A stretch of 64,000 nucleotides of DNA from Stutzerimonas stutzeri (GCF_000219605.1 NC_015740.1:4216001-4280000); one strand, 5' to 3'. Counted from the first letter of the stretch, positions 27,258 to 37,643 are shown. Made by a program: numbers and translations. Notes: a model not told the origin generated them from the letters alone.

Positions 27258-29225
27258 ATGAGCATGGAACGACTCGATCGACACGTGGACGCCTACGTCA
27301 CCTGGAAGCGCGATCTGATTCGTGAGATCACCCGCTATCGCAGCTGGCTGGCGCACAACCGATTGAGCAGCGAGGCCGTCGACGCGCGCTTGGAGCGTGC
27401 GCTACGGGTGCTGCGCACCGATCACATCACCCTGGCGTTCGTCGGCGAATACTCCCGCGGCAAGACCGAGCTGATCAACAGCCTGTTCTTCTCCAGCTAT
27501 GGCCAGCGCATCCTGCCGTCCCGCGCCGGTCGCACCACCATGTGCCCCACCGAGCTGCTCTTCGACCCGCGTTCGGAACGATCCTATATTCGCCTGCTGC
27601 CCATCGAGTCGCGCCTGGAAGACACCAGCATCGCCCAGCTCAAGCGTACCTCGCGACTGTGGCTGAACCTGCCGCTGGACCCACGTGACCCGCAGAGCAT
27701 GGCCGAGGCCTTCGCCCAGGTGGCGCAAACCAAGACCGTGCCGGTGGAACAGGCGATCGCCCTCGGCTTCGATCCCGCCACGCTGGAGAGCGTGGGCGGC
27801 GGCGACGATGTACTGGTGCCCGCCTGGCGTCACGCCATGGTCAACTTCGACCATCCGCTGCTGCGTCAGGGTCTGCGCATCCTCGACACGCCCGGTCTGA
27901 ACGCGCTGGGCAGCGAACCCGAACTGACCCTGTCGATGCTGCCCAACGCCCAGGCCATCGTCTTCCTGCTGTCCGCCGACACCGGCGTCACCGCCAGCGA
28001 CATGCAGATCTGGCAGCAACACATCCGCCAGCTCGACGAAGACACCCAGAACAGCCTGTTCGCCGTGCTGAACAAGATCGACGTGCTCTGGGACGATGTC
28101 GCCGGCGAGGCATTCGTGCACAACGCCATCGAGCAGATCCGCGAGACCACCGCGCAACAGCTGGGCATCGATGCGGCCGACGTCCTGCCGCTTTCGGCCA
28201 AACAGGCGCTGATGGCGAAGATCCGGGGCGACCAGGCGCTGCTCGAACGCAGTCAGCTGGCCGAACTGGAGCAGCTGCTCAGCCAGCGCATCCTGGCGCA
28301 GAAGGAGCGCCTGCTCGAAGATCAGGTGGTGCTCCAGGTAATGGCGCTGATCCAGAACAGCCAGCACGCCCTGCGGTTGCGCCTGGAAAAGGTCATCGAG
28401 CAACGCGACCTGCTCGCCAGTCACCAGCAGGGCAGCGGCCAGATGCTGCTTGAGCTCACCGCGCGCACGCGCCACGAGCACAACCGCCACCACAAGCGTC
28501 TGCTCGACCTGAAGACCAACCAGCGCCTGCTGCAGCGCCAAGGCGAGCTGCTGCGCGCGGCGATCCGCGCGGAGCGGCTGGAAGAGCACCTGACCCGCCT
28601 GCGCCGCAGCCTGACCGGCAGCCTGACCACGCTGGGGATCAACCTGGCGATCCTGCATTTCTTCCGCTCGGTTGAGCAGGACCTGGGCATCCTCGAACAG
28701 GAAGCCGAACGGGCCAACAAGATGGTGTCGGCGATCTATCGCCGGCATAGCGAAGAGAACCCGCTGCACGGCATCGACCCGCCACTGTTCCAGCTGCAGC
28801 CCTACCAGCGCGAACTGCGTGCCCTGCAGGGCAAGGCCGACCAGTTCCGCCTGCAGCTCAAGACGCTGCTGACCGAGCAGCGCACGCTGACCCGGCGCTT
28901 CTTCGCCACCCTGGTGCAGGAGGTCATCGGCCTGCATCAGCGCCTGCGCCAGGAAGCCGAGCGTTGGTCCGGCGACGCCCTGACGCCGCTGCTGCAGTTT
29001 TCGCTGGAGCACAAGCAACAGCTGGAAACCCACATGCTGCGCCTGAAGAGCCTGGCCAAGGAAAGCCAGCAGAACAGCCAGCGCGGTCAGCTGCTGACCC
29101 GCTACAGCGGCGAACTGGAACAGCAACTGACGCAGGCCGCGGAAATGCTGCGCGCGCTGCGCCGACCTGCACCGCTTCGCCGCCAGAGCAAGGTGGTCAG
29201 CCTGAGCAGCGTCCAGATCAGCTAG
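27258..29225 (+). CDS. dynamin-like GTPase family protein
   Basis: A 655-residue large GTPase. The G1 P-loop GEYSRGKT is at ~63-70, a Thr-rich switch I (RTTMCPTELL) follows, G3 is LDTPGLNAL and G4 is LNKID. After the G domain (~to residue 350) the chain is strongly helical and Gln/Leu/Arg-rich, as in the stalk of bacterial dynamin-like proteins, with a possible membrane-contact segment near 440-465 (SLTTLGINLAILHFF). Bacterial dynamins remodel membranes; no such role is shown for this one. It sits alone between yggT and metX, as an uncharacterised gene does in P. aeruginosa by recalled synteny. Confidence 0.8.
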   Translation: MSMERLDRHVDAYVTWKRDLIREITRYRSWLAHNRLSSEAVDARLERALRVLRTDHITLAFVGEYSRGKTELINSLFFSSYGQRILPSRAGRTTMCPTELLFDPRSERSYIRLLPIESRLEDTSIAQLKRTSRLWLNLPLDPRDPQSMAEAFAQVAQTKTVPVEQAIALGFDPATLESVGGGDDVLVPAWRHAMVNFDHPLLRQGLRILDTPGLNALGSEPELTLSMLPNAQAIVFLLSADTGVTASDMQIWQQHIRQLDEDTQNSLFAVLNKIDVLWDDVAGEAFVHNAIEQIRETTAQQLGIDAADVLPLSAKQALMAKIRGDQALLERSQLAELEQLLSQRILAQKERLLEDQVVLQVMALIQNSQHALRLRLEKVIEQRDLLASHQQGSGQMLLELTARTRHEHNRHHKRLLDLKTNQRLLQRQGELLRAAIRAERLEEHLTRLRRSLTGSLTTLGINLAILHFFRSVEQDLGILEQEAERANKMVSAIYRRHSEENPLHGIDPPLFQLQPYQRELRALQGKADQFRLQLKTLLTEQRTLTRRFFATLVQEVIGLHQRLRQEAERWSGDALTPLLQFSLEHKQQLETHMLRLKSLAKESQQNSQRGQLLTRYSGELEQQLTQAAEMLRALRRPAPLRRQSKVVSLSSVQIS

Positions 29226-29232
29226 CTTCGCT

Positions 29233-29265
29233 GCCATTTGCCGCCATCGTGGATGGCGAAATGGC
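29233..29265. terminator. stem-loop after dynamin-like gene
   Basis: GCCATTT-GC-CGCCATC pairs with GATGGCG-AAATGGC around a 3-base loop: 14 bp with a two-base bulge, starting 8 bases after the stop codon. No T-tract follows, so factor-independent termination is uncertain. Confidence 0.35.
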
Positions 29266-29355
29266 AACGCGCCCGCTCGCCGCTGTATTTCAGGATGAAT
29301 TGCAGCGCGCTTACCTTTAGACTTTGCCGCCTTCTCCAAGCAAGAGCCAGGGTCG

Positions 29356-30495
29356 ATGCCCACTGCAATTCCCGCCGATTCCGTTGGCCTGGTGAGTCCG
29401 CAGGTCGCGCATTTTGCCGAACCACTGACACTCGCCTGCGGCCGCACGCTGGCCGATTACCAGCTGATCTACGAAACCTACGGCGAACTCAACGCCGCGC
29501 GCAGCAATGCCGTGCTGATCTGCCATGCCCTGTCCGGCCATCACCACGCTGCCGGCTACCACAGCGAGGACGATCGCAAGCCCGGCTGGTGGGATTCCTG
29601 CATCGGCCCTGGCAAGGCCATCGATACCGATCGTTTCTTTGTCGTCAGCCTGAACAACCTCGGCGGCTGCAATGGCTCCACCGGCCCCAGCAGCACCAAC
29701 CCGGCCACCGGCAAACCCTACGGCGCGGACTTCCCGGTCGTCACCGTGGAGGACTGGGTGCACAGCCAGGCACGCCTGGCCGATCGGCTCGGCATCAACC
29801 AGTGGGCCGCAGTGGTCGGCGGCAGCCTGGGCGGCATGCAGGCCCTGCAGTGGACCATCAGCTATCCCGAGCGGGTGCGTCACTGCCTGGCGATTGCCTC
29901 GGCGCCCAAGCTGTCGGCGCAGAACATCGCCTTCAACGAAGTGGCACGCCAGGCGATCCTCTCCGATCCCGAGTTCCACGGCGGGCATTTCCAGGAAATG
30001 GGGGTCATCCCCAAGCGCGGCCTGATGCTGGCACGCATGGTCGGCCACATCACCTACCTGTCCGATGATGCCATGGGCACCAAGTTCGGCCGCGGGTTGA
30101 AGAGCGAAAAGCTCAACTACGACTTCAACAGCGTCGAGTTCCAGGTCGAGAGCTACCTGCGCTACCAGGGCGAGGAATTCTCCGGGCGCTTCGACGCCAA
30201 CACCTATCTGCTGATGACCAAGGCGCTGGATTACTTCGACCCGGCCGCGGCCAACGATGACGACCTGGCCCGGACCTTCGAGGTCGCTCAGGCGGACTTC
30301 TGTGTGATGTCCTTCACCACCGACTGGCGCTTCTCACCGGAACGCTCGCGGGAAATCGTCGACGCCCTGCTCGCGGCACGCAAGAACGTCTGCTACCTGG
30401 AGATCGACGCGCCGCAGGGTCACGACGCCTTCCTGATTCCCAACCCCCGCTACCTGCAAGCCTTCCGCGGTTACATGAACCGCATAGCCGTATAA
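29356..30495 (+). CDS. metX: homoserine O-acyltransferase MetX
   Basis: A 379-residue alpha/beta-hydrolase-fold enzyme activating homoserine for methionine synthesis. The nucleophile elbow is [12 protein letters not shown], with [11 protein letters not shown] near the oxyanion region and the C-terminal acid/His at GHDAFLI. Despite the acetyltransferase name of the family, the P. aeruginosa enzyme is a succinyltransferase; which acyl donor is used here is not settled by what I can see. It forms an operon with metW, 9 bases downstream. Confidence 0.95.
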   Translation: MPTAIPADSVGLVSPQVAHFAEPLTLACGRTLADYQLIYETYGELNAARSNAVLICHALSGHHHAAGYHSEDDRKPGWWDSCIGPGKAIDTDRFFVVSLNNLGGCNGSTGPSSTNPATGKPYGADFPVVTVEDWVHSQARLADRLGINQWAAVVGGSLGGMQALQWTISYPERVRHCLAIASAPKLSAQNIAFNEVARQAILSDPEFHGGHFQEMGVIPKRGLMLARMVGHITYLSDDAMGTKFGRGLKSEKLNYDFNSVEFQVESYLRYQGEEFSGRFDANTYLLMTKALDYFDPAAANDDDLARTFEVAQADFCVMSFTTDWRFSPERSREIVDALLAARKNVCYLEIDAPQGHDAFLIPNPRYLQAFRGYMNRIAV

Positions 30496-30504
30496 GGAAC
30501 GAAG

Positions 30505-31104
30505 ATGCGCGCCGATCTGGACATCATCCAAGACTGGATCCCGGCCGGCAGCCGAGTCCTCGACCTCGGCTGCGGCAACGGCGAGCTGCTCGCCTGGCTG
30601 CGCGACCACAAGCAGGTCAGCGGCTACGGCCTGGAGATCGACCCGGACAACATCGCCGCCTGCATCGACAAGGGCGTCAACGTCATCGAACAGAACCTCG
30701 ACCTCGGCCTTGGCAACTTCGCCAGCGACAGCTTCGACATGGTGGTGATGACCCAGGCGCTGCAGGCGGTGCACTACCCCGACAAGCTGCTCAAGGAAAT
30801 GCTCCGAGTCGGCCGCGAGTGCATCATCACCTTCCCCAACTTCGGCCACTGGCGCTGCCGCTGGTACCTGGCGAGCAAGGGCCGCATGCCGGTATCGGAG
30901 TTCCTCCCCTACACTTGGTACAACACGCCGAACATCCACTTCTGTACCTTCGAGGATTTCGAGCGACTGTGCCAGGAAAGCGGTGCCAGGGTGCGCGAGC
31001 GTCTGGCCGTGGACCGCGACCACAAGCACGGCTGGGCGAGCCGTCTCTGGCCCAATCTGCTGGGCGAAATCGGCATCTATCGTGTCACCGGGCCGTCCCG
31101 CTGA
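30505..31104 (+). CDS. metW: methionine biosynthesis protein MetW
   Basis: A 199-residue class I SAM methyltransferase-like protein; the glycine-rich loop is VLDLGCGNGELLAWL and the acidic strand end is YGLEIDPDN. MetW partners MetX in many proteobacteria and enhances its activity; whether it methylates anything is unclear. NFGHWRCRWYLASKGRMP is a characteristic MetW segment. Confidence 0.95.
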   Translation: MRADLDIIQDWIPAGSRVLDLGCGNGELLAWLRDHKQVSGYGLEIDPDNIAACIDKGVNVIEQNLDLGLGNFASDSFDMVVMTQALQAVHYPDKLLKEMLRVGRECIITFPNFGHWRCRWYLASKGRMPVSEFLPYTWYNTPNIHFCTFEDFERLCQESGARVRERLAVDRDHKHGWASRLWPNLLGEIGIYRVTGPSR

Positions 31105-31128
31105 CCCACCAACGCAGGAGGTAGACCC

Positions 31129-31551
31129 ATGAAACGCATGCTGATCGGCCTGCTGGCCGCACTGCTCACCTTGCCGGCACTGGCCGAGCGCAAGCACAGC
31201 GTCGGCGAGTACGACATCCATTACATCGCCTTCAATTCCGGCTTCCTGCAGCCGGACATCGCCGCAGCCGCCGGCCTGGTGCGCAGCAAGACCCAGGGCG
31301 TGGTCAACGTGTCGGTGGTCAAGGATGGCAAGCCGGTCGCCGCCCAGGTCAGCGGCCAGGTGAAAAACCTGCTCGGCCAGGATCGCCAGCTTACCTTCAA
31401 GCAGCTCAAGGAAGGCGACGAGGCGATCTACTACCTGGCGCAGTTCCCCTTCGACTCCCAGGAAACCCTGCGCTTCCGCCTCACCGTGCAGCCGACCGGC
31501 GCGCAGCCGTTCAGTTTCGAGTTCAACCAGGAATTCTTCCCCGACCGATGA
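31129..31551 (+). CDS. DUF4426 periplasmic protein
   Basis: A 140-residue secreted protein. Residues 1-19 form a Sec signal peptide ([19 protein letters not shown], cleavage after ALA). The mature part is a small beta-rich domain ([20 protein letters not shown], then [13 protein letters not shown]). Function unknown. AGGAGG precedes the start and its stop overlaps the rdgB start. Confidence 0.88.
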   Translation: MKRMLIGLLAALLTLPALAERKHSVGEYDIHYIAFNSGFLQPDIAAAAGLVRSKTQGVVNVSVVKDGKPVAAQVSGQVKNLLGQDRQLTFKQLKEGDEAIYYLAQFPFDSQETLRFRLTVQPTGAQPFSFEFNQEFFPDR

Positions 31552-32141
31552 TGCCTTTTTCCGAACTGGTGCTGGCCAGTCACAACGCCGGCAAACTCAA
31601 GGAACTCCAGGCCATGCTCGGCGACGCCGTGCGCGTCCGCTCGGTGGCCGAGTTCAGCACCGTGGAGCCGGAAGAAACCGGCCTGTCCTTCATCGAGAAC
31701 GCCATTCTCAAGGCGCGCAATGCGGCACGGATCTCCGGCCTGCCGGCCCTGGCCGATGACTCGGGCCTGGCGGTCGACGCCCTGGGCGGCGCACCCGGCA
31801 TCTACTCGGCGCGCTACGCCGATGGCCAGGGCGACGCAGCCAACAATGCCAAGCTGCTGCAGGTGCTGCGCGACGTGCCGGACGCCGAGCGCGGCGCGCA
31901 GTTCGTCTGTGCGCTGGCCTTGGTGCGGCACGCCGACGATCCGCTGCCGATCATCTGCGAAGGCCTCTGGCATGGGCGCATCCTGCATGCGCCGCGCGGC
32001 GAGCACGGCTTCGGCTACGACCCGCTGTTCTGGGTACCGGAGTGCGACTGCTCCAGCGCCGAACTGCCCGCCGCGCAGAAGAACCAGCTCAGCCACCGCG
32101 CACGCGCCATGGCCCTGCTCAAGCAGCGGCTGGGGCTATGA
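31548..32141 (+). CDS. rdgB: dITP/XTP pyrophosphatase RdgB
   Basis: A 197-residue house-cleaning nucleotide pyrophosphatase that removes dITP, XTP and dXTP. The substrate loop [13 protein letters not shown], metal/catalytic motif [14 protein letters not shown] and C-terminal GFGYDPLFW and SHRARAM are intact. It overlaps both neighbours by 4 bases (DUF4426 and hemW), a tight translationally coupled set. Confidence 0.96.
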   Translation: MMPFSELVLASHNAGKLKELQAMLGDAVRVRSVAEFSTVEPEETGLSFIENAILKARNAARISGLPALADDSGLAVDALGGAPGIYSARYADGQGDAANNAKLLQVLRDVPDAERGAQFVCALALVRHADDPLPIICEGLWHGRILHAPRGEHGFGYDPLFWVPECDCSSAELPAAQKNQLSHRARAMALLKQRLGL

Positions 32142-33316
32142 TCGCCGCAAGCCCCGCGCCGGCAACCGGCCAGGGCCGCTTCGAACTGCCGCCTCTGGCG
32201 GCGTACGTCCATATCCCCTGGTGCGTGCGCAAGTGCCCGTACTGTGACTTCAACTCCCACACGGCCGGCCCTGAGCTGCCGGAAGAGGCCTATGTGGCCG
32301 CGCTGCTGGCGGATCTGCGGGCCGACCTCGAGCACGTCCAGGGCCGCCGGCTGAGCTCGATCTTCTTCGGTGGCGGCACGCCAAGCCTGTTCTCCGCCCG
32401 GGCACTGGCCGCCATCGTCGAGGGCCTGGAGCATCTGGTCGGGTTCGCCGACGGCATCGAGATCACTCTGGAAGCCAACCCCGGGACCTTCGAGCAGGCC
32501 AAGTTCCGCGATTACCGCCAGCTCGGCATCAATCGATTGTCCATCGGCGTGCAGAGTTTCCAGGCCGCCAAGCTCAAGGCACTCGGGCGCATCCACGACG
32601 GCGACGAAGCCATCCGCGCAGCGGACATGGCCCGTGCCGCAGGCTTCGAAAACTTCAACCTCGACCTCATGCATGGCCTGCCGGACCAGAGCCTGGAGGA
32701 TGCGCTGAGCGACCTGCGCACCGCCATCGCCCAGCAGCCGACACACCTGTCCTGGTACCAGCTGACCCTGGAACCGAACACCCTGTTCTGGAGCCAGCCA
32801 CCGCAGCTGCCGGAAGACGACATCCTCTGGGACATCCAGGAAGCCGGCCAGGCACTGCTCGGCGAGCACGGCTATCGCCAGTACGAGACCTCTGCCTATG
32901 CCCAGCCGGGCCGACAGGCGAGGCACAACCTGAACTACTGGACCTTCGGCGACTTCCTCGGCATCGGTGCCGGTGCCCATGCCAAGCTCAGCCATGCCGA
33001 CGGCCGCATCCTGCGCAGCTGGAAGACCCGCCTGCCGAAGGACTACCTCGATCCGGCCAAGGCCTTCCGCGCAGGCGAGAAGCAGCTGACCGCGGACGAG
33101 CTGCCCTTCGAATTCCTGATGAATGTGCTGCGCCTCACCGACGGCGTGCCGGCCGTGCTGTTCACTCAACGCACAGGGCTGGCGCTGGATGCGATCGCCA
33201 AGCCACGGCGCGACGCCGAGGCTCGGGGTCTGCTGTCCAACGATCCCGCCCGGCTGGTGGCGACGCCCACGGGCCAGCTGTTTCTCAACGACCTGCTACA
33301 GAGCTTCCTGCCTTAA
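32138..33316 (+). CDS. hemW: HemW-type radical SAM protein (coproporphyrinogen III oxidase-like)
   Basis: A 392-residue radical-SAM protein. The cluster motif is [14 protein letters not shown] (CxxxCxxC), followed by GGGTPSL and [11 protein letters not shown]. This subgroup is HemW, a heme chaperone, rather than the HemN oxidase: it has the shorter N-terminus and the HemW-type C-terminal domain. Start ATG 32138 overlaps the rdgB stop. Confidence 0.93.
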   Translation: MIAASPAPATGQGRFELPPLAAYVHIPWCVRKCPYCDFNSHTAGPELPEEAYVAALLADLRADLEHVQGRRLSSIFFGGGTPSLFSARALAAIVEGLEHLVGFADGIEITLEANPGTFEQAKFRDYRQLGINRLSIGVQSFQAAKLKALGRIHDGDEAIRAADMARAAGFENFNLDLMHGLPDQSLEDALSDLRTAIAQQPTHLSWYQLTLEPNTLFWSQPPQLPEDDILWDIQEAGQALLGEHGYRQYETSAYAQPGRQARHNLNYWTFGDFLGIGAGAHAKLSHADGRILRSWKTRLPKDYLDPAKAFRAGEKQLTADELPFEFLMNVLRLTDGVPAVLFTQRTGLALDAIAKPRRDAEARGLLSNDPARLVATPTGQLFLNDLLQSFLP

Positions 33317-33325
33317 GGACCCTGC

Positions 33326-33649
33326 ATGGATTTGCTACTCGACCTGATCGTCACGCTGTCGCGCTGGAGCCGCAGTCACCTGTCCGATATCTCCCTGGCG
33401 CTGATGGCAACGCTCTTCGTACTGTTCGGCCCGGCGTTGAACGCCTGGGTCAAGAACACGGTGAGCAGCCTCAACTTCTTCCTGCGTACGCTGATCTTCG
33501 TGCTCGTCTGCGCGGTGGGCTACGGCCTGGCCATCGTCTTTCTCACACCTTGGATGACCCAGGGCCTGGCGCACCTGAACAACTACAGCCTGGCGCCGGT
33601 GCTGCTGCTGATCTTCTTCCTCATCGGCGTGATCGCCGACCGCAACTGA
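33326..33649 (+). CDS. DUF3392 membrane protein
   Basis: A 107-residue hydrophobic protein with about three membrane helices (near 20-38, 50-72 and 85-104). It matches the DUF3392 family found after hemW in pseudomonads. Function unknown. It is the last gene of the metX-side run and converges on the DUF1329 gene. Confidence 0.85.
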   Translation: MDLLLDLIVTLSRWSRSHLSDISLALMATLFVLFGPALNAWVKNTVSSLNFFLRTLIFVLVCAVGYGLAIVFLTPWMTQGLAHLNNYSLAPVLLLIFFLIGVIADRN

Positions 33650-33691
33650 CAAAGCCGGCGGCCATACTCAATCACGGAGCTGTCACTCGAT

Positions 33692-33719
33692 AAAAAAGAA
33701 GGGCGCCAGCGGCGCCCTT
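33692..33719 (-). terminator. rho-independent terminator of the DUF1329 gene
   Basis: A perfect 9-bp stem (AAGGGCGCC paired with GGCGCCCTT, 3-base loop) is followed on the minus strand by a TTCTTTTTTA tract. It lies 18 bases after the DUF1329 stop. The hairpin may also stop plus-strand readthrough from DUF3392. Confidence 0.85.
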
Positions 33720-33736
33720 GATTGGTCCCGGTGATT

Positions 33737-35074
33737 TCAGTTGCCGCGACGCAGCGCCTGCGGCGAGAAATCGCGTGGGCCGAGCTTCACATTGAAATCG
33801 TACATCGGCTCGTTGTTGTCCAGGCCGTCGACGAAGTAGTTGCCATCCTTGAGGTGGTAGAGCGTCTCCAGCGTGCTGTTGAACATCGGCACGTCGTAAT
33901 AGCTGATCGGATGGCTTTCCTGCAGGCCGATCAGCTGCCCCTTCTCGTCATACAGATCGACTGCCAGGATCGCCCAGCTGTCCTCGTCGATATAGAAGCG
34001 GCGCTTGTCGTAGAGATGGCTGAAGCCCTTGCGCAGCGTGGCTTCGACCACCCAGACGCGGTGCAGCTCGTAGCGCAGCAGGTCGGGGTTGAGGGTGCGC
34101 GGCTGGACGATGGTGTCGTAGGAAATGCCCTTCTGGTGCACGGCGTAGCTGTTGTAGGGCATGAGCATTTCGCGCTTGCCGAGCAGTTCCCAGTCGTAGC
34201 GATCCGGGGCGCCGTTGAACGAGTCCACCACATCGGCCGTGGCCAGGCCACTGGTGTCAGGCTGCAGGGAGTCGTAGGCCAGCGAAGGCAGGCGGCGCAC
34301 GCGGCGATCGTCCGGGCTGTAGCGCCACGCCTTGCGGGTGGTCAGTACCTGGTCGATCGGGTCCTGCACGACCAGCGCGGTGCCGGAGAGCTTGGCTGGC
34401 GCGGTGACGCGGTACTTGTAGTACAGCACGGTGTTGTCCAGATCGGCGTAGGTCATCCCCTCGCGGTTGTAGACGTAGTACACGTGCCGGTCGCGCTTGA
34501 TGTAGTTGGCCCGGCCACCGATCACCACCGCCTGGTTGTTGATCATGTGGCTCTGGTCACCCTTGTAATGCAGGATGTGGTTCCAGATGACCTCGATGCC
34601 GCTCTGCGGGATCGGGAAGGGAATCCCGGCCGCCGCACCCTGGATGCCATTGCCGTTGGCGATCAGCTCCGTGCTGACGGCGTTGAAACGAGTGGCATCG
34701 TAGATCCGCTGCGGTACCGCAGCGCTGCGGCGGGTCGGGAAAACGCGCAGATGGTAGTCCGGATAGCGCTCCAGCAACGCCTTCATGCCTTCGGGAAGCT
34801 GGTTTTCATATTCCTTCAGATTGTTGCGATCGACCCGGTACAGCAGCGAATCTCCGGCGAACGGGTCGGGATGATGCATGCCCGGCTCGTAGCCGGCCGG
34901 TGCCTGGACGCCACCGGTCCAGGCCGGAATGGTGCCGGCGGCATTGCCCGCCCGCTCCGCGCCCAGCGGCGTCAGGTCCTGTCCCAACCGCGCGGCCTGG
35001 GTGCTGTCCACCTTGGCCTGTGCCTGCACAGCGGCACAGGCCGCCAACAACAGAATTCCAATCTTTCCGTACAT
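33737..35074 (-). CDS. DUF1329 secreted protein
   Basis: A 445-residue exported protein. Signal peptide at ~1-20 (ILLLAACAAVQAQA). The mature sequence carries DUF1329 hallmarks: LTPLGAERAGNAAGTIPAWTGG, VFPTRRSAAVPQRIY, NGIQGAAAGIPFPIP and a long beta-rich body resembling lipoprotein-carrier folds. These proteins are usually paired with a DUF1302 outer-membrane protein and often induced on hydrophobic substrates; no DUF1302 gene is adjacent here. An isolated transcription unit with its own terminator. Confidence 0.88.
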   Translation of the reverse strand: MYGKIGILLLAACAAVQAQAKVDSTQAARLGQDLTPLGAERAGNAAGTIPAWTGGVQAPAGYEPGMHHPDPFAGDSLLYRVDRNNLKEYENQLPEGMKALLERYPDYHLRVFPTRRSAAVPQRIYDATRFNAVSTELIANGNGIQGAAAGIPFPIPQSGIEVIWNHILHYKGDQSHMINNQAVVIGGRANYIKRDRHVYYVYNREGMTYADLDNTVLYYKYRVTAPAKLSGTALVVQDPIDQVLTTRKAWRYSPDDRRVRRLPSLAYDSLQPDTSGLATADVVDSFNGAPDRYDWELLGKREMLMPYNSYAVHQKGISYDTIVQPRTLNPDLLRYELHRVWVVEATLRKGFSHLYDKRRFYIDEDSWAILAVDLYDEKGQLIGLQESHPISYYDVPMFNSTLETLYHLKDGNYFVDGLDNNEPMYDFNVKLGPRDFSPQALRRGN

Positions 35075-35103
35075 CGTCTACTCCCCCAATTATGCGCGAC
35101 GCA

Positions 35104-35119
35104 GGGCATGGCCATGCCC
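35104..35119. promoter_or_regulatory. 16-base perfect palindrome upstream of DUF1329 gene
   Basis: GGGCATGGCCATGCCC lies 30 bases before the DUF1329 start. It is a candidate operator, though GC-rich palindromes of this size also arise by chance. The rest of 35075-35290 shows no clear promoter or gene. Confidence 0.3.
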
Positions 35120-35290
35120 GGCTGACGGCATTGCATTTGTTGTCTGGTATGGGCAGGCATGCCGTCCTGGCAGGCACTCTTCCCTGGCCGCTGTTGCGGC
35201 TCTTCGATTGGATCCGGCGAGCGATCGCGTAGGCTGGCAGGCAGGCCAGGCGGCGGCGCGGCGTCTCGGGTGTCGCTTGTCTGGCCTCGC

Positions 35291-36007
35291 TCAGTCGATG
35301 CGCTGGAACTTCAGGTCCCAGACACCATGGCCGAGCCGCTCGCCGCGGCGTTCGAACTTGGTCACCGGGCGCTCCGTCGGGCGTGGCACGCAGCGTCCGT
35401 CTTGCGCCAGGTTGCGGTAGCCCGGGGCGACATTCATCACCTCGAGCATGTGTTCGGCATAGGGTTCCCAGTCGGTGGCCATGTGCAGCACGCCGCCGAC
35501 CTTCAGCTTGCGCCGCACCAGCTCGGCGAAGGCCGGCTGCACGATGCGGCGCTTGTGGTGACGGCTCTTGTGCCAGGGGTCCGGGAAGAACAGCAGCACG
35601 CGGTCCAGGCTGGCGTCGGCCACGCAGTCACGCAGCACCTCCAGGGCGTCGCAACTGTAGACCCGGACGTTAGTCAGTTTCTGTGACACAAGTCCGCTCA
35701 GCAACGCGCCGACGCCCGGTTTATGCACTTCCACGCCGATGAAATCCTGCTCCGGCGCCGCGGCGGCCATTTCCAGCGTCGAGTGGCCCATGCCGAAGCC
35801 GATCTCGAAGGTCCGCGGCGCGCTGCGGCCGAACACCTCATCGAAATCGCGCAGGCCATCGGCAAGCTCCAGGCCATACTTCGGCCAGCCCTGCTCCAGG
35901 CCGCGCTGCTGGCCTTCGGTCATGCGCCCGGCGCGCATCACGAAACTCTTGATGGTGCGGCGGTGCTCGGTTTGCTGCTCTTCGGCCGCGGGGTTCTGCT
36001 CAGTCAT
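35291..36007 (-). CDS. trmB: tRNA (guanine-N7-)-methyltransferase
   Basis: A 238-residue SAM-dependent enzyme making m7G46 in tRNA. The SAM loop [15 protein letters not shown] and the catalytic and tRNA-binding motif [17 protein letters not shown] are intact, with the C-terminal [19 protein letters not shown] typical of TrmB. The gene follows the thiG terminator and probably has its own promoter. Confidence 0.96.
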   Translation of the reverse strand: MTEQNPAAEEQQTEHRRTIKSFVMRAGRMTEGQQRGLEQGWPKYGLELADGLRDFDEVFGRSAPRTFEIGFGMGHSTLEMAAAAPEQDFIGVEVHKPGVGALLSGLVSQKLTNVRVYSCDALEVLRDCVADASLDRVLLFFPDPWHKSRHHKRRIVQPAFAELVRRKLKVGGVLHMATDWEPYAEHMLEVMNVAPGYRNLAQDGRCVPRPTERPVTKFERRGERLGHGVWDLKFQRID

Positions 36008-36024
36008 GGTCTGCCTGCAAGGTA

Positions 36025-36060
36025 TAAAAAAGCCGGCCCCGACGAAGCGTCGAGGCCGGC
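36025..36060 (-). terminator. rho-independent terminator after thiG
   Basis: On the minus strand a long GC stem (GCCGGCC-t-CGACG paired with CGTCG-g-GGCCGGC, 3-base loop) is followed directly by TTTTTTAT. It starts 12 bases after the thiG stop and separates the thi genes from trmB. Confidence 0.88.
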
Positions 36061-36071
36061 CACGAAAGGTG

Positions 36072-36866
36072 TCAGCGAATCAGCCCTTCCAGCGGCGAGG
36101 AGGCACTGGCATAGAGCTTCTTCGGCATGCGACCGGCCAGGTAGGCCAGGCGCCCGGCCTCGATGGCGTATTTCATCGCCTCGGCCATCAGCACCGGATT
36201 CTGCGCATGGGCGATGGCGCTGTTCATCAGCACCGCCTCGCAGCCGAGCTCCATGGCGATGGTGGCGTCGGAAGCGGTGCCGACACCGGCGTCGACCAGC
36301 ACGGGAACGGTCGCCTCCTCGAGGATGATGCGCAGGTTGTATGGGTTGCAGATGCCCAGACCGGTGCCGATCAGGCCGGCCAGCGGCATCACCGCGATGC
36401 AGCCCATCTCGGCCAGCTGGCGCGCAATGATCGGGTCGTCGCTGGTGTAGACCATCACGTCGAAGCCGTCCTTGACCAGCACGTCGGCGGCCTTGAGGGT
36501 CTCGATCACGTTCGGGAACAGGGTCTTCTGGTCGGCCAGCACTTCCAGCTTGACCAGCTTGTGGCCGTCGAGCAGCTCCCTGGCCAGGCGGCAGGTGCGT
36601 ACCGCATCCTCGGCGGTGAAGCAGCCGGCGGTGTTCGGCAGGATGGTGTAACGCTCCGGGCTGATCACGTCGAGCAGGTTCGGCTCACCCGGGTTCTGGC
36701 CGATGTTGGTGCGGCGTACCGCAACGGTGACGATCTCGGCACCCGAGGCCTCGATGGCCGCGCGCGTCTCTTCGAGGTCCTTGTACTTGCCGGTGCCGAC
36801 CAGCAGGCGCGATTGATAGGTGCGACCGGCCAGGGTGAAAGGCTTGTCGTTCGGAACTGGGCGCAT
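36072..36866 (-). CDS. thiG: thiazole synthase ThiG
   Basis: A 264-residue TIM-barrel enzyme that forms the thiazole phosphate moiety of thiamine from DXP, dehydroglycine and ThiS-thiocarboxylate. Recognised from [30 protein letters not shown], and the phosphate-binding end [25 protein letters not shown]. It follows its sulfur carrier thiS. Confidence 0.96.
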   Translation of the reverse strand: MRPVPNDKPFTLAGRTYQSRLLVGTGKYKDLEETRAAIEASGAEIVTVAVRRTNIGQNPGEPNLLDVISPERYTILPNTAGCFTAEDAVRTCRLARELLDGHKLVKLEVLADQKTLFPNVIETLKAADVLVKDGFDVMVYTSDDPIIARQLAEMGCIAVMPLAGLIGTGLGICNPYNLRIILEEATVPVLVDAGVGTASDATIAMELGCEAVLMNSAIAHAQNPVLMAEAMKYAIEAGRLAYLAGRMPKKLYASASSPLEGLIR

Positions 36867-36943
36867 GGGAAATCCTCGTTCGGACGTGTTGCTGCGGGCT
36901 GTGGGCGCCGCAGAGGCGGCGTCATTCGGATGAGCGGGTGCGG

Positions 36944-37144
36944 TTAACCGCCGCCGATGGCGTGCACCACTTCGACCTGGTCACCTTCGTTGAGCGCGGT
37001 GCTGGCGTGCGCGCTGCGCGGCACGATATCGCGATTGAGCTCGACGGCCAGGCGGCGACCGGTCAGTTCCAGGCGCGCCAGCAGGTCGGCCACCGTCTGG
37101 CCGGCTGGCAGCTCGTAGGGTTCGCCGTTCAGTTGAATCTGCAT
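36944..37144 (-). CDS. thiS: sulfur carrier protein ThiS
   Basis: A 66-residue ubiquitin-fold sulfur carrier. The C-terminal VVHAIGGG ends in the Gly-Gly that is adenylated and thiocarboxylated. The ATG at 37144 ([12 protein letters not shown]) gives the standard length; the upstream in-frame start at 37204 would add a non-conserved tail. 77 bases precede thiG. Confidence 0.94.
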   Translation of the reverse strand: MQIQLNGEPYELPAGQTVADLLARLELTGRRLAVELNRDIVPRSAHASTALNEGDQVEVVHAIGGG

Positions 37145-37231
37145 GCTGTTCGCTGCCATTGCGAAAGGGGACGGCATTCTAGCCCGAACCACCCGGTGCA
37201 CCAAGGCGCACCCCGCGGCCGTTCGTCCCGC

Positions 37232-37606
37232 TCAGCCGCGGATGCGCCAGCCCGCCAGCGCCAGACACAGCCAGCCCGCGAGAAAGGCGGTGCCGCCTAT
37301 GGGCGTAATCATGCCGAGCTTGCCGACCCCGGTCAGCGTAAGCAGATAGAGGCTGCCGGAGAACAGCAGGATGCCGACCACAAAAAGGCCGCCCGCCGCG
37401 CTCAGCAGGCGGCCGGGGCGTTGCAGCGCGAGCAGCGCGACGCCGAGCAGCGCCAGGGCATGGATCAGCTGATACTGCACGCCGGTCTGGAATACCGCGA
37501 GATGGGCGGCGCTCAGTTGGCTGCGCAAGCCGTGGGAGGCGAAGGCGCCGAGGGCGACGCCGGTCAAACCGAACAGGGCGGCAAGCACGAGATAGCTACG
37601 AATCAT
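37232..37606 (-). CDS. DUF423 membrane protein
   Basis: A 124-residue inner-membrane protein with four predicted helices. The family signature GVALGAFASHGLRSQL is at residues ~16-31, and GTAFLAGWLCLALAG forms the last helix. Function unknown. Divergent from mtgA. Confidence 0.9.
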   Translation of the reverse strand: MIRSYLVLAALFGLTGVALGAFASHGLRSQLSAAHLAVFQTGVQYQLIHALALLGVALLALQRPGRLLSAAGGLFVVGILLFSGSLYLLTLTGVGKLGMITPIGGTAFLAGWLCLALAGWRIRG

Positions 37607-37637
37607 TGCTTTTCCGGTCGATGGCCTGAGCGGCCGC

Positions 37638-37643
37638 TATAAT
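37638..37643 (+). promoter_or_regulatory. candidate -10 element of mtgA promoter
   Basis: A perfect TATAAT occurs 31 bases upstream of the mtgA ATG in the divergent mtgA/DUF423 gap. A well-spaced -35 match is not evident, so this is a partial promoter call. Confidence 0.4.
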
